Notes: generated by a model from the letters alone, not told the origin. Positions 41,655 through 50,890 are shown, counted from the stretch's first letter. The stretch is DNA of 64,000 bases from SIG587 sp045544035 (GCA_045544035.1 JAZPYE010000007.1:1-64000), one strand, 5' to 3'. Program-made: numbers and translations.

Positions 41655-41731
41655 GGCGTTATTGCGGTTTAGCGGTAAATCGAGTGCCGAAAATGGCTTC
41701 GACACTGGATTTATTGCTAACCGATAATGCC
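41655..41731 (+). promoter_or_regulatory. Long RNA duplex in the pnp leader
   Basis: The left arm (41655-41690) pairs with the right arm (41699-41731) to form an imperfect stem of about 30 bp, with a few G-U pairs, one bulge and two mismatches, ending 21 bases before the pnp start. It resembles the RNase III-cleaved stem in the E. coli rpsO-pnp leader that allows PNPase to control its own mRNA. The pairing is seen; the function is inferred. Confidence 0.75.
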
Positions 41732-41752
41732 TAAAGAAGAGAGGTATTTTTT

Positions 41753-43927
41753 ATGTACGAAAATTTTAAGGTTTACAAAACCGAACTCGCAGGCCGCCCT
41801 TTAAGCGTTGAGACCGGCAAAATGGGTCTTCTTGCAAACGGCTCCTGCCTTGTTCGTTACGGCGAGACCGCTGTGTTCTGCGCAGCAACCGCTTCGGCAA
41901 AGCCCCGCGATGGTATTGATTTCCTCCCCTTATCTGTTGATTTTGAGGAAAAACTTTATTCCGTTGGCCGCATTCCCGGCTCATTTACAAGAAGAGAAGG
42001 CAAGCCCACCGACAAGGCTATTCTCGCTTCCCGCGTGATTGACCGCCCTGTTCGCCCCTTGTTCCCCAAGAACATGAGAAACGATGTTTCTCTTGTTTGC
42101 ACCGTTATGTCGGTTGACCCCGATTGCTCACCCGAAATCACCGCAATGATTGGCGCATCTGTTGCCCTTTCTATTTCCGATATTCCTTGGGATGGCCCTA
42201 TCAGTGGCGTTAGCGTTGGCTATGTTGATGGCGAAATCGTTATCAACCCCACCGCCGAGCAGGCAAAGGTTAGCCAGATGCAGGTTACCGTTGCTTCCAC
42301 TGCAGACCTTGTTGCAATGATTGAGGCAGGCGCAAAGGAAATCCCCGATGATGTTATGTATGATGGCATTATGAAGGGTCACGAGGCTAACCAGAAAATA
42401 GTTGAGTTTATTAACGGCATTGTTAAAGAAATCGGCAAAGAAAAATTCACCTTCGAGAACACCGACCCAAGTGAAGAAATGTTCGAGGCAGTTAAAAACT
42501 TGGCAGAAGCCGATGTTATGGTTGCACTTGACACCGATGATAAACTTGTTCGTGATGAAAGACTTCGCCCCATTTACGACCGCGTTCACGAGGCACTGGA
42601 TGTTACCTACCCCGAAGAAACCGCTAAAATTGATGAGTGTATGTACAAGCTTCAAAAGCTTATCGTTCGCCGCTGGCTCTATGATGAGGGCAAGCGTGTT
42701 GATGGTCGTGGTATGGATGAAATCCGTCCTCTTTACAGCGAGGTAGGCCTTCTTCCCCGCGTTCACGGCTCAGGTCTTTTTGCCCGTGGTCAGACACAGG
42801 TTTTAACCATTGCAACTCTGGGCTCTATCCGCGATTCTCAGATTCTCGATGGTATTGACAGCGAGGAATCAAAGCGCTACATTCACCACTACAATATGCC
42901 TTCCTATTCCGTTGGCGAAACCAAGCCCTCACGTGGCCCCGGTCGCCGCGAGGTAGGTCACGGTGCACTTGCTGAAAGAGCACTTTTACCCGTTATTCCC
43001 GATGAGAGCGAATTCCCCTACACCATTCGCCTTGTTTCCGAGGTTCTTTCCTCCAACGGCTCCACCTCTCAGGGTTCCGTTTGTGGCTCAACCCTTGCTC
43101 TTATGGATGCAGGTGTTCCCATTAAGGCTCCCGTTGCAGGTATCTCCTGCGGTCTTATCACCAAGGGCGATGACTTTAAGACCATGGTTGACATTCAGGG
43201 TCTTGAGGACTTCTTCGGCGATATGGACTTCAAGGTTGCAGGTACACATAAGGGTATCACCGCAATTCAAATGGACTTAAAGGTTCACGGTCTTACCCCT
43301 GCAATTATTAAGGAAGCACTTGAGAAAACCCACAAGGCAAGGCTCACCATTCTTGATGATGTAATGCTCAAGGCAATTTCTGAGCCCAGAGCAGAACTTT
43401 CAAAATATGCTCCTAAAATGCTTCAAACCACCATCCATCCCGATAAAATCCGCGAGGTTATCGGCTCGGGCGGTAAGGTTATTCAGAAGATTCAGGCCGA
43501 CTGCAACTGCAAAATCGACATCGATGATGATGGTAAGGTATTTATTACCGCAGTTGATGGTGATGATGCAAAGCGCGCACTTATGATTGTTGAAACCATT
43601 GCAAATGACCCCGAAATCGGCGCCATTTACAAGGGCAAGGTAACCCGCCTTATGACCTTTGGCGCATTCGTTGAAATCGCACCCGGTAAGGAAGGCCTTG
43701 TTCACATCAGTAAGCTTGATGTTAAGCGCACCGAAAAGGTTGAGGATGTTGTTAACGTTGGCGATGAGGTTATTGTTAAGGTAACCGAAATTGATGACCA
43801 GGGCAGACTAAACCTTTCCCGCCGTGATGCTCTCGTTGAAATTGAGGGCGCAGTGGTTGAGGATTCCGGCGAGGATGAAGCTCCCCGCAGAAGAGACAAC
43901 CGCCACGGATTCAAAAAGAGACACTAA
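41753..43927 (+). CDS. pnp: Polyribonucleotide nucleotidyltransferase (PNPase)
   Basis: 724 residues. PNPase degrades RNA 3' to 5' with phosphate. Two RNase PH domains (start LAGRPLSVETGKMGLLANGS; second with RVDGRGMDEIRPL and SYSVGETKPSRGPGRREVGHG), a helical linker, then KH (IREVIGSGGKVIQKIQ) and S1 (YKGKVTRLMTFGAFVEIAPG) domains at the C-terminus, with a short basic and acidic tail. Start ATG 41753 after AGAGAGG. Its leader carries the long duplex described separately. A good terminator follows. Confidence 0.97.
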   Translation: MYENFKVYKTELAGRPLSVETGKMGLLANGSCLVRYGETAVFCAATASAKPRDGIDFLPLSVDFEEKLYSVGRIPGSFTRREGKPTDKAILASRVIDRPVRPLFPKNMRNDVSLVCTVMSVDPDCSPEITAMIGASVALSISDIPWDGPISGVSVGYVDGEIVINPTAEQAKVSQMQVTVASTADLVAMIEAGAKEIPDDVMYDGIMKGHEANQKIVEFINGIVKEIGKEKFTFENTDPSEEMFEAVKNLAEADVMVALDTDDKLVRDERLRPIYDRVHEALDVTYPEETAKIDECMYKLQKLIVRRWLYDEGKRVDGRGMDEIRPLYSEVGLLPRVHGSGLFARGQTQVLTIATLGSIRDSQILDGIDSEESKRYIHHYNMPSYSVGETKPSRGPGRREVGHGALAERALLPVIPDESEFPYTIRLVSEVLSSNGSTSQGSVCGSTLALMDAGVPIKAPVAGISCGLITKGDDFKTMVDIQGLEDFFGDMDFKVAGTHKGITAIQMDLKVHGLTPAIIKEALEKTHKARLTILDDVMLKAISEPRAELSKYAPKMLQTTIHPDKIREVIGSGGKVIQKIQADCNCKIDIDDDGKVFITAVDGDDAKRALMIVETIANDPEIGAIYKGKVTRLMTFGAFVEIAPGKEGLVHISKLDVKRTEKVEDVVNVGDEVIVKVTEIDDQGRLNLSRRDALVEIEGAVVEDSGEDEAPRRRDNRHGFKKRH

Positions 43928-43933
43928 ATAATC

Positions 43934-43959
43934 AAAGCCGCACTTCGGTGCGGCTTTAA
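43934..43959 (+). terminator. Terminator of pnp
   Basis: Perfect 10-bp stem AAAGCCGCAC/GTGCGGCTTT with a very stable TTCG loop. The downstream T-run is short (TTTAATT). Confidence 0.8.
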
Positions 43960-43973
43960 TTGAGGAGATTTTT

Positions 43974-44144
43974 ATGCACTGTGAAAGCTGTATAAACTAT
44001 GCCTTCGATGAAGAGCTTGAGGAATATATCTGCATGGCGGCGATGGATGAGGATGAATTTGTTTCTCTTTTATCTCGCGATTATAAGGACTGCCCCTATT
44101 ACCGAAACGACGATGAGTACGAAGTGGTAAGAAAGCAGATTTAG
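43974..44144 (+). CDS. DUF6472 family small Cys-rich protein
   Basis: 56 residues. MHCESCINYAFDEELEEYIC, then a very acidic middle (MDEDEF) and DCPYYRNDDEYEVVRKQ. The four cysteines in a CxxC...C...C arrangement suggest a small metal-binding protein. The family (DUF6472) is common in Clostridia and has no known role. ATG 43974 after GAGGAG. It lies between the pnp terminator and the MATE gene, 10 bases upstream of the latter, and may be cotranscribed with it. Confidence 0.85.
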   Translation: MHCESCINYAFDEELEEYICMAAMDEDEFVSLLSRDYKDCPYYRNDDEYEVVRKQI

Positions 44145-44154
44145 AGGTTTTATT

Positions 44155-45534
44155 ATGCTTAAAAAATATTTTGGCACCTGGGATTTTTATAAAAAGGTGC
44201 TGGTTTTAACACTGCCCATAATGGCGCAAAACGGAATAACAAATCTTGTTAATATGCTTGATAATGTTATGGTGGGCTCCGTTGGCACCCTACCTATGAC
44301 CGGCGTTACCGTTTCTAATCAGTTGCTTTTTGTTTTCAACCTGTGCATTTTCGGCATTGTGTCAGGTGCGGGAATTTTCTCAGCCCAGTTTTTTGGGGGC
44401 GGAGATAACGAGGGCGTTCAGCGCTCCTTCCGACTTAAAATATATCTTGCCCTAATTTTATCGGCCGTTGGCATTGGTGTTCTGTTTTTCTTTGGCGAAA
44501 ACCTTATCTCCCTTTATCTTAAGGGTGAGGGCACTGCCGAGGATAGGGCGCTGGCGCTAAATTACGCCAAGGATTATCTTAACATAATGCTTTTAGGCCT
44601 TGTTCCCTTTGCCCTGTCCCAGTGCTGGTCGGGCACACTTAGAGAGTGTGACCGCCCTGTGCTGCCCATGTGCGCAGGCTTTATGGCAATGGCTGTTAAT
44701 ATGGTACTTAACTATATTCTCATTTTCGGAAAATTGGGTCTGCCCGCCATGGGTGTTAAGGGCGCCGCCATTGCAACGGTTATTTCCCGCTTTGCCGAGC
44801 TTTTAACCCTTGTTATCTGGACCCGCTTGGCACACAAGAAAAACCTATTTATCGTGGGAGTGTTTAAAACATTATCGGTGCCTTTAACCCTTACAAAGAG
44901 TATTCTCAAAAAGGGCCTGCCCTTAATGCTTAACGAGGCGCTGTGGGCCGCAGGAATGGCAACGGTTAACCAGTGTTATTCCCTAAGGGGACTGGATGTT
45001 GTTGCCGCCAACAACATTCTGCAAACCTTTTTCAATGTTTTCTCGGTTTCCTTTATGGCGGTGGGTGTTGCCGTTGGCATTATTCTCGGCCAAATGCTGG
45101 GAGCGGGGGAAAATGAAAAGGCAAGGGATGCCTGCCGAAAACTAATAACCTTTTCAGTGTTGGTAAGCCTTATTGTGGGCGTGGTTTTCTTTGCTAGCTC
45201 CTATGTTATTCCCGAAATTTATAACACCACCGAAACGGTAAAATCAGTGGCAACCGCACTTATGCAAATTTGCGCCTTTGCTATGCCTATTGATGCATTT
45301 GCCCACGCCGCTTATTTCACAATGCGCTCAGGCGGCAAAACAGGGGTCACCCTTATTTTCGACAGCGGCTTTGTGTGGGTAATATCCGTTCCCGCCGCAA
45401 TGCTCCTTGTTAATTTAACAAACCTTAATATTTTGTGGATTTACGGAGCCATTCAGGCGCTAAACCTTATTAAATGCATTGTAGGTTACATTTTTATTAA
45501 AAAGGGTTACTGGATTAACCGCGTTGTTGCATAA
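44155..45534 (+). CDS. MATE family efflux transporter
   Basis: 459 residues with 12 predicted helices. Family blocks: VLVLTLPIMAQNGITNLVNMLDNVMVGSVGTLPMTGV at the N-terminus (reported only as the start pattern), QCWSGTLRECDRPVLPM and the second half repeat NEALWAAGMATVNQCYSLRG. MATE proteins export drugs or metabolites with sodium or protons. The substrate is unknown. Start ATG 44155 after AGAGG. Followed by a strong terminator. Confidence 0.92.
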   Translation: MLKKYFGTWDFYKKVLVLTLPIMAQNGITNLVNMLDNVMVGSVGTLPMTGVTVSNQLLFVFNLCIFGIVSGAGIFSAQFFGGGDNEGVQRSFRLKIYLALILSAVGIGVLFFFGENLISLYLKGEGTAEDRALALNYAKDYLNIMLLGLVPFALSQCWSGTLRECDRPVLPMCAGFMAMAVNMVLNYILIFGKLGLPAMGVKGAAIATVISRFAELLTLVIWTRLAHKKNLFIVGVFKTLSVPLTLTKSILKKGLPLMLNEALWAAGMATVNQCYSLRGLDVVAANNILQTFFNVFSVSFMAVGVAVGIILGQMLGAGENEKARDACRKLITFSVLVSLIVGVVFFASSYVIPEIYNTTETVKSVATALMQICAFAMPIDAFAHAAYFTMRSGGKTGVTLIFDSGFVWVISVPAAMLLVNLTNLNILWIYGAIQALNLIKCIVGYIFIKKGYWINRVVA

Positions 45535-45550
45535 AAGAATAATAAATTAC

Positions 45551-45588
45551 AAAAACACACCTTAAAATTCAAAAAGGTGTGTTTTTTT
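45551..45588 (+). terminator. Terminator of the MATE gene
   Basis: Stem AAAAACACACCTT/AAGGTGTGTTTTT with a 10-base loop and a T-run. Confidence 0.85.
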
Positions 45589-45666
45589 ACACCCTAAAAC
45601 GACCTTTATTTTAAGCCGAATATTCTATAATTTTAGTGGATATTTTTAAAAAGGCGGAATTTTAAA

Positions 45667-47970
45667 ATGAAGGAAATGACAAAATTTGGCGAGCGGCTGC
45701 CCGCTCTTACAAAAACCGAACTGATTTACGGCATTCTTTATCATATTTTGGGTGCCGCCTGCACCTTTTTTCTCTCCCGTGTGTGCATTGCGGGAAAAAT
45801 GCTGCCCTTTGGCATTGCAATGCTTTCGGGGTGCCCACAGGTTATGCTGCCTGGCTGTATTTTCGGCGCCGTTGCGGGCTACTTTTTTCCTGCAAACCTT
45901 TTCTCCTTCGGCGTTTTTCGTTATGTTGCCGCTTGTCTTGCCGTGACCGGCATCAGGGTGATGGCGGCCTCGGTCTCCTCGGTTGGAAAAAGGGTGTGGT
46001 TTTGCCTTTTCACGGCCCTTGTCACCACCCTTGTCACAGGAATTGTGGCGCCCGTGGCATCCGAAAACGCCTACCTTTTCACAATCATCGAGGCGGTTTT
46101 GGCGGCAGGCGGGGCATATTTTTGTCATTTTGCCTGTGTTGCGGTGCGGCGAAAAACAGCCGCGCGGGGGCAAAGAGAGCTGACAAGCGCTATAGTTGTT
46201 TTAACCCTCATTGCGGCTGGTGCCGTGGGGGTCAGCCTTGGCGGCATTTCTCTCGGCAAAATTTTGGGCTGTGGGATTATTCTTGCCGCCGCAAGGTACG
46301 GCGGTGTTTTTTCCTCGGTTGTTTGCGGTGGCGCTTTATCGGCGGCTTCAGCTCTAACTGGGGGAGATACCCTTTTATCCTTTGCCTACATTTTCGGCTC
46401 GATTGTGGCAGGGCTTTTCAGGGATAAGGGCCGCCACATTCAACTCATTAGCTTTGTTCTAACACTTAGTGCTTTATTTTTAGGCCAAGGCATAAACGAA
46501 AAAAGCCTGGTGGCTGTTTGCGAGCTGTTTTTCGGCGCGGCGCTATTTTTAATCATTCCAAAAGGCGTTGGCATAACCCTTTCAAAGGTGTTTTCCTCCT
46601 CCTTTTCGGTGGTGCAGCCGCCATCACTTAAAAGCACCGTGACAATGCGCCTTTCCTTTGCCGCCTCAGCGCTGCGCGATGTGTCTTTAACCGTTCACCA
46701 GGTGGCGCGGGAGCTTTCAAAGATTAACACACCCAGCTTTTCGGGGCTTGTGCAAATGCTGAAGGCCAGGGCCTGCAAGGAATGTCCTAATTTTGCGGAT
46801 TGTTGGCAAAAAAATCGGGAGCAGACCACCGAATTTTTAAGCGAAACCCTGCTTTGCGCCAAAAACGGCACAGCCCTTCGGGGGAAATCAAAGAAAATAG
46901 AGGCGACTTGCCTTAAACCCCAGCTTTTAAAAGAGAAGGCAGGGGAGATTTTAAAGGATTATGACACCCAAATTGCAGCGGAGAACCGAATTCAAGAGGT
47001 GCGCGGCACCCTTTGCGACCAATTTGAGGGCATTTCGGAGATGCTCACCGAAATGGTCAACGAGCTAAACGGCGAGGAGCATTACGAGGCAGGTCTTGCC
47101 TCACGGTTGGGGTTTGCCTTTAAGGAATTAGGGCTTGATGTTAAGGAGTGTGTTTGCAAAACTGATAAATTCGGCCGCCTCCAGGTTGATGCCGCCATTT
47201 TAGATAGCGGCTTCGGCGCCATAAACAAAATGCAGATAATGCGCTCGGCAGGCGCCATTTGTGATAGGGATTTTGATGTTCCCATAGTTAAGCGCAGTGG
47301 CGGCGAAATAAACCTTTCAATCAGAGAGCGTGCCCGCCTTTTTGCCGAGGTGGGGGCTGAGCAGATAAGCTCAAGCGGCGCAATGTGCGGCGATTCCTAC
47401 AACTGGTTTAACGATGGCAAGGGTCGCCTTGTTCTCCTGCTTTCCGATGGCATGGGCTGTGGGGGCAGGGCGGCGGTGGATTCTGCCATGGCAACAGGGC
47501 TGCTCAGCCGCCTTATTAAAGCGGGCTTCGGATTTGACTGCGCCTTAAAAATTCTTAACTCATCAATGCTCTTTAAATCAACCGATGAATCCTTAACAAC
47601 GGTGGATATTGCCTGCCTTGATTTATTCACAGGCACCCTCGACCTTTTAAAGGCTGGCGCCGCGCCCACCTTTGTGCGGCGAAATGGTATAACGGGCAAG
47701 GCACAAAGCACCTCACTGCCTGCAGGAATTTTAAGGGAAATTGGCTTCGATAAGGGGCAGGTTAAAATAGGCTCAAGGGATATAATTTTAATGGTTTCCG
47801 ATGGTGTTATTGGAGAAGACAACGAGTGGATTTGTAAGGAGCTGGAAAAATGGGGCAATGACACAGCCCAGCATCTAGCGGAGCATATCGCCCACCTTGC
47901 CAAAGAGAAGCGTAGCGATGGCCACACCGATGATATTACCGTTATTGCGGCAATTATTAGCAGGGCATAA
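45667..47970 (+). CDS. spoIIE: Stage II sporulation protein E, serine phosphatase
   Basis: 767 residues. SpoIIE helps place the polar septum and dephosphorylates SpoIIAA to release sigma-F in the forespore. About 10 membrane helices occupy residues 30-310, followed by a central region (CKECPNFADCWQKN is typical of SpoIIE) and a C-terminal PP2C phosphatase. Metal-binding Asp residues are in LLLSDGMGCGGRAAVDSAMA (near 594) and MVSDGVIGEDNEW (near 711). Start ATG 45667 after AAAAGGCGGA. A TATAAT at 45626-45631 has no good -35, as expected if activation by Spo0A is needed; this is inference. Confidence 0.94.
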   Translation: MKEMTKFGERLPALTKTELIYGILYHILGAACTFFLSRVCIAGKMLPFGIAMLSGCPQVMLPGCIFGAVAGYFFPANLFSFGVFRYVAACLAVTGIRVMAASVSSVGKRVWFCLFTALVTTLVTGIVAPVASENAYLFTIIEAVLAAGGAYFCHFACVAVRRKTAARGQRELTSAIVVLTLIAAGAVGVSLGGISLGKILGCGIILAAARYGGVFSSVVCGGALSAASALTGGDTLLSFAYIFGSIVAGLFRDKGRHIQLISFVLTLSALFLGQGINEKSLVAVCELFFGAALFLIIPKGVGITLSKVFSSSFSVVQPPSLKSTVTMRLSFAASALRDVSLTVHQVARELSKINTPSFSGLVQMLKARACKECPNFADCWQKNREQTTEFLSETLLCAKNGTALRGKSKKIEATCLKPQLLKEKAGEILKDYDTQIAAENRIQEVRGTLCDQFEGISEMLTEMVNELNGEEHYEAGLASRLGFAFKELGLDVKECVCKTDKFGRLQVDAAILDSGFGAINKMQIMRSAGAICDRDFDVPIVKRSGGEINLSIRERARLFAEVGAEQISSSGAMCGDSYNWFNDGKGRLVLLLSDGMGCGGRAAVDSAMATGLLSRLIKAGFGFDCALKILNSSMLFKSTDESLTTVDIACLDLFTGTLDLLKAGAAPTFVRRNGITGKAQSTSLPAGILREIGFDKGQVKIGSRDIILMVSDGVIGEDNEWICKELEKWGNDTAQHLAEHIAHLAKEKRSDGHTDDITVIAAIISRA

Positions 47971-47975
47971 AAGAA

Positions 47976-48004
47976 AAAGAGCGACTAATAGTCGCTCTTT
48001 TTTA
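47976..48004. terminator. Bidirectional terminator between spoIIE and lysA
   Basis: Stem AAAGAGCGACTA/TAGTCGCTCTTT with a minimal loop, A-run on the left and T-run on the right. Confidence 0.87.
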
Positions 48005-48014
48005 AAGTTGTTTT

Positions 48015-49322
48015 TTAAAACACATCGTTCTTAATAATATCCTCGTAGGTTTCTCTTTTAATAACCAAGCGGTCCTTACCGCCTCGAAGGGCAACCATTG
48101 CGGGACGTGGGTTGCGGTTGTAGTTTGAAGCCATTGAGTAGTTATAAGCGCCTGTGGCGAAAACGGCAACCGTGTCGCCTACGGTGGGCTTTGTGAGGGG
48201 CACGTTTTCCTGAATTAGATCGCCACTTTCACAGCACTTGCCTGCAACGGTGGCAACATAATCGGGGTCCAAGTCTGCCTTGTTGGCAACGCAAAGGGAA
48301 TATTCGCTTTTATAAAGGGCATAGCGTGGGTTATCACACATACCGCCATCAATTAGAACATAGTTTCTAACATCTTTAATTTCCTTAACAGCGCTAACGG
48401 TGTAAAGAGTTAGTCCCGCGCTTGCCACTATGGAACGGCCGGGCTCCATATAGATAAAGGGTAGCTCTAGGTTATGTTTATCGCAGGTTTCACGAATAGT
48501 GTCGTGAACAAGCTTTATATATTCTTCATAAGGCACGGGGTCATCCTTTTCGGTGTACTTAATACCAAAGCCACCGCCAAGGTTAAGTTCGGTTAAAGTG
48601 ATGCCAATCTCATCTCTAACCTGCGCCATAAAGTCAACCATTTTTTCGGCGGTCACCTTAAAGGGCAAAACCTCGAAAATTTGGGAGCCAATGTGGCAGT
48701 CGGCGCCAACAACCTCAATGTTTTTAAGGGTGGCGGCAAGGCGCATTATATCAAGTGCCTCGCCGTTTTCCATTGCCACGCCGAACTTGGAATCGATTTG
48801 ACCCGTCATAACAAACTGGTGGGTGTGGGCATCAACACCGGGCTTAATGCGGAAAAGGATTTTAACCTTTTTATTAAGCTTGCCTGCGATTTTTTCAATT
48901 CGCAGCAGCTCCTCTTTATTATCAACAATAATTCTGCCAACATTTTGGCTTATTGCCTCAAAAAGCTCTTGTTCGCTTTTGCTGTTGCCGTGAAAACAGA
49001 TATCAGCAGGGTCGGTGCCAGCCTTTAAAGCTGTGTAAAGCTCGCCGCCCGACACAACATCAACGCCAAGACCGCATTCCTTAACGATTTTGTACATAAA
49101 AACAGCCGACAGCGCCTTGGAGGCAAAAAGAACCTTGCCACGGCCGCCGTAAAACTTGTCAATTGAGTTTTTGTAGGCAAGGCAGTTTTTTATAACCACA
49201 TCCTCATCCATAACATAAAGAGGGGTGGAATATTTTTCTGCAAGGTAAAGGGTGTCAACGCCGCCAAGGGTCAGGTGACCTTTTTCGTTTACCCCTGCAC
49301 TTTCCATAACAAATTGCTTCAT
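48015..49322 (-). CDS. lysA: Diaminopimelate decarboxylase
   Basis: 435 residues. A PLP enzyme converting meso-diaminopimelate to lysine. The Schiff-base Lys69 is in VLFASKALSAV; other blocks are HGNSKSEQEL, GADCHIGSQIF, LNLGGGFGIKY, EPGRSIVASAG and KCCESGD with CATGAYN-type FATGAYNYSMASNYN. The start ATG 49322 follows AAGGTGA; a GTG at 49331 overlaps that site. The gene is monocistronic. Confidence 0.95.
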   Translation of the reverse strand: MKQFVMESAGVNEKGHLTLGGVDTLYLAEKYSTPLYVMDEDVVIKNCLAYKNSIDKFYGGRGKVLFASKALSAVFMYKIVKECGLGVDVVSGGELYTALKAGTDPADICFHGNSKSEQELFEAISQNVGRIIVDNKEELLRIEKIAGKLNKKVKILFRIKPGVDAHTHQFVMTGQIDSKFGVAMENGEALDIMRLAATLKNIEVVGADCHIGSQIFEVLPFKVTAEKMVDFMAQVRDEIGITLTELNLGGGFGIKYTEKDDPVPYEEYIKLVHDTIRETCDKHNLELPFIYMEPGRSIVASAGLTLYTVSAVKEIKDVRNYVLIDGGMCDNPRYALYKSEYSLCVANKADLDPDYVATVAGKCCESGDLIQENVPLTKPTVGDTVAVFATGAYNYSMASNYNRNPRPAMVALRGGKDRLVIKRETYEDIIKNDVF

Positions 49323-49411
49323 TAAAATCACCTTAAAAAAATTATATAATCAATAATACTACATTTGTTTTCCAAAAGCAATAAAAAGAATAAAATTTTC
49401 GGCAAACAAAA

Positions 49412-49432
49412 AAGGTGAGCAACGCTCACCTT
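49412..49432 (-). terminator. Terminator of the DUF4358 gene
   Basis: 9-bp stem AAGGTGAGC/GCTCACCTT with loop AAC; on the minus strand a T7 run follows. Confidence 0.85.
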
Positions 49433-49436
49433 CGGT

Positions 49437-49925
49437 TTAATGCATATATCTCTTCGCACCAAGGGCTTCAAGCTCTAAGCATATATCCTGTGCGTTTTCC
49501 ACCGCCACCAAAATTAGCATATTATTAAGCTCCAGAATAATGCTGTTTTGGATTTTTGAAGATTCCTTATCATTGACAAGCCCAACCGAAGCCTTGTTAG
49601 TGTTTAGAATTTCGGTAAAGCAATCGGCAAGCTCCTTTTTTTTATCGCTGCTGTTAAAGGTAAAGGCAGCCACCGCATCATAGCGTGTGTCATCATTGGA
49701 AATGTAGGCTGCAAAGTTTTGGAGCAGGTCACTTGACACACCGTAATATGCCGCCGCCTGTTCGCTATTAAGCGATGTCCAGGAGATTTCCTCACTGCAA
49801 AGGGAAAGCACCTTTTGGCAGATGCTGTAAGGTGTGTGATTTTCGGATTTCGAGCAACCAAAAAGGCAGCAAACCATCAATACAGCAAGCCATAAGCACA
49901 GCCCTCGTTTTAAAAGCCTTAGCAT
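49437..49925 (-). CDS. DUF4358-type lipoprotein
   Basis: 162 residues. A lipoprotein signal ends at Cys24 (LFGC), so the protein is anchored outside. The mature part has the DUF4358 pattern: AAAYYGVSSDLLQNFAAYIS, then an AVAAFTFNSSDKKKELADCF segment and a C-terminal region with ENAQDICLELEALGA. The function is unknown; the family is common in Firmicutes. Its promoter region contains the DnaA-box-like cluster described separately. Downstream is its terminator, then lysA. Confidence 0.8.
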   Translation of the reverse strand: MLRLLKRGLCLWLAVLMVCCLFGCSKSENHTPYSICQKVLSLCSEEISWTSLNSEQAAAYYGVSSDLLQNFAAYISNDDTRYDAVAAFTFNSSDKKKELADCFTEILNTNKASVGLVNDKESSKIQNSIILELNNMLILVAVENAQDICLELEALGAKRYMH

Positions 49926-50098
49926 AAAATTATCACCCTTAAATGGACCAAGAAAGGCCTTTTTTGGCAGGCCTCTTGGAGACTAATTCCATTCTATCAC
50001 AAATTGTCGAAAAAAGAAAGATAATTTTAAATTTTAAAGGCCGCGCAGTTTTACATAATTTTTTTATTCACATTATGAATAATTATGAGTTTTACAAC

Positions 50099-50188
50099 TT
50101 ATCAACACAGTTATCCACCAAATAAACCTTATATTCAAGCGGTTTTGCGTTTTTTGGGGTGAAAAAATGGGGATTAGTCGGTGGATAA
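50099..50188. promoter_or_regulatory. Cluster of three DnaA-box-like 9-mers
   Basis: TTATCAACA at 50099-50107 and TTATCCACC at 50111-50119 on the plus strand, and TTATCCACC on the minus strand at 50188-50180, all one mismatch from TTATCCACA. They lie in a 366-base AT-rich gap (49926-50291) that otherwise holds no gene. These boxes match better than those found beside dnaA. Confidence 0.6.
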
Positions 50189-50291
50189 GTTGGAAAACTT
50201 TAATTGGTTACTTTGTTTACATAACAACAAAATATGTCGAAAATTGTTAAAAAATTGTAATTAATTATGTCACCTGAAAAGGGAAATTTCT

Positions 50292-50537
50292 TCACATCAA
50301 AAGGTAAAGCAGCGCCAGCATTAAAAGCGGGTCGCCGCCATCTTTGTAAAGTAAAAAAAGAAGTCCCAAAAGCAGAAGCTTATCGCTGTCCCCAAAGGTG
50401 GGCAGGGCAGAAAAAATCCCTTTTTGTTCCGCTTTGCTTGGGGGCGCAGTTTTGTTCACATCGGGAATTGCCCTTGCCTGCATTCGGCGCAGTTGCTCGG
50501 TGGCTTCACGCTGCATTCGCATAAATTCGCTTTCCAT
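50292..50537 (-). CDS. Unrecognised 81-residue protein with hydrophobic C-terminus
   Basis: 81 residues. The N-terminus is helical and charged (MESEFMRMQREATEQLRRMQ), a polar middle follows, and the last 28 residues are strongly hydrophobic (KLLLLGLLFLLYKDGGDP, LLMLALLYLLM) with a GGDP turn, like a small hairpin membrane anchor. Not recognised as a characterised family. Start ATG 50537 after AAAGGGGG. Last gene of a three-gene minus-strand group; no clear terminator follows. Confidence 0.65.
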   Translation of the reverse strand: MESEFMRMQREATEQLRRMQARAIPDVNKTAPPSKAEQKGIFSALPTFGDSDKLLLLGLLFLLYKDGGDPLLMLALLYLLM

Positions 50538-50563
50538 TTTTATCCCCCTTTATTCGCTCTACC

Positions 50564-50890
50564 CTAAAAAAGAGATGAAAACAGGTCGGTTTCTTTTATG
50601 AGGGGCAAAAGCTGAACGAGTTTAAGAAGTTTTACGGCGCCATCCACCCGTTTTGCCCGTTCCTCGCTTAGAATGGGCTTTAGGGCAAGGAGCAGCCTTG
50701 TGCGGTTGTCCTCACCCTGGTTTTTAAAACGGGTTATAAGGGACATAACCCGTTTAAGGTCATCGGCATCGCTATTGTTTTCGGCTTTTTGTACCTCACC
50801 GCCAATGCCCAACTGCTGGGCAAGCGCTTGCACCTTGCTTAGGCTTTCCTCATCCTTTAAGATACCCGCTAGCATTTCCTCCAGCTCCAT
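50564..50890 (-). CDS. Unrecognised 108-residue helical protein
   Basis: 108 residues, no signal peptide. Predicted to be mostly helical and charged: MELEEMLAGILKDEESLSKV, LKRVMSLITRFKNQGEDN, then RLLLALKPILSEERAKRVDG and VKLLKLVQLLPLIKETDLFS. The last part looks amphipathic. ATG 50890 directly follows the stop of the preceding gene (no gap), so translation is coupled. Function unknown. Confidence 0.65.
   Translation of the reverse strand: MELEEMLAGILKDEESLSKVQALAQQLGIGGEVQKAENNSDADDLKRVMSLITRFKNQGEDNRTRLLLALKPILSEERAKRVDGAVKLLKLVQLLPLIKETDLFSSLF

Noticed and set aside
42128..42766. Open frame of 212 codons on the minus strand inside pnp
   Set aside because: Lies fully within pnp in antisense, has no ribosome site and has a composition typical of shadow frames.
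45646..46173. Open frame of 175 codons opposite the spoIIE start
   Set aside because: His-, Lys- and Gly-rich shadow of the membrane part of spoIIE, with no family resemblance.
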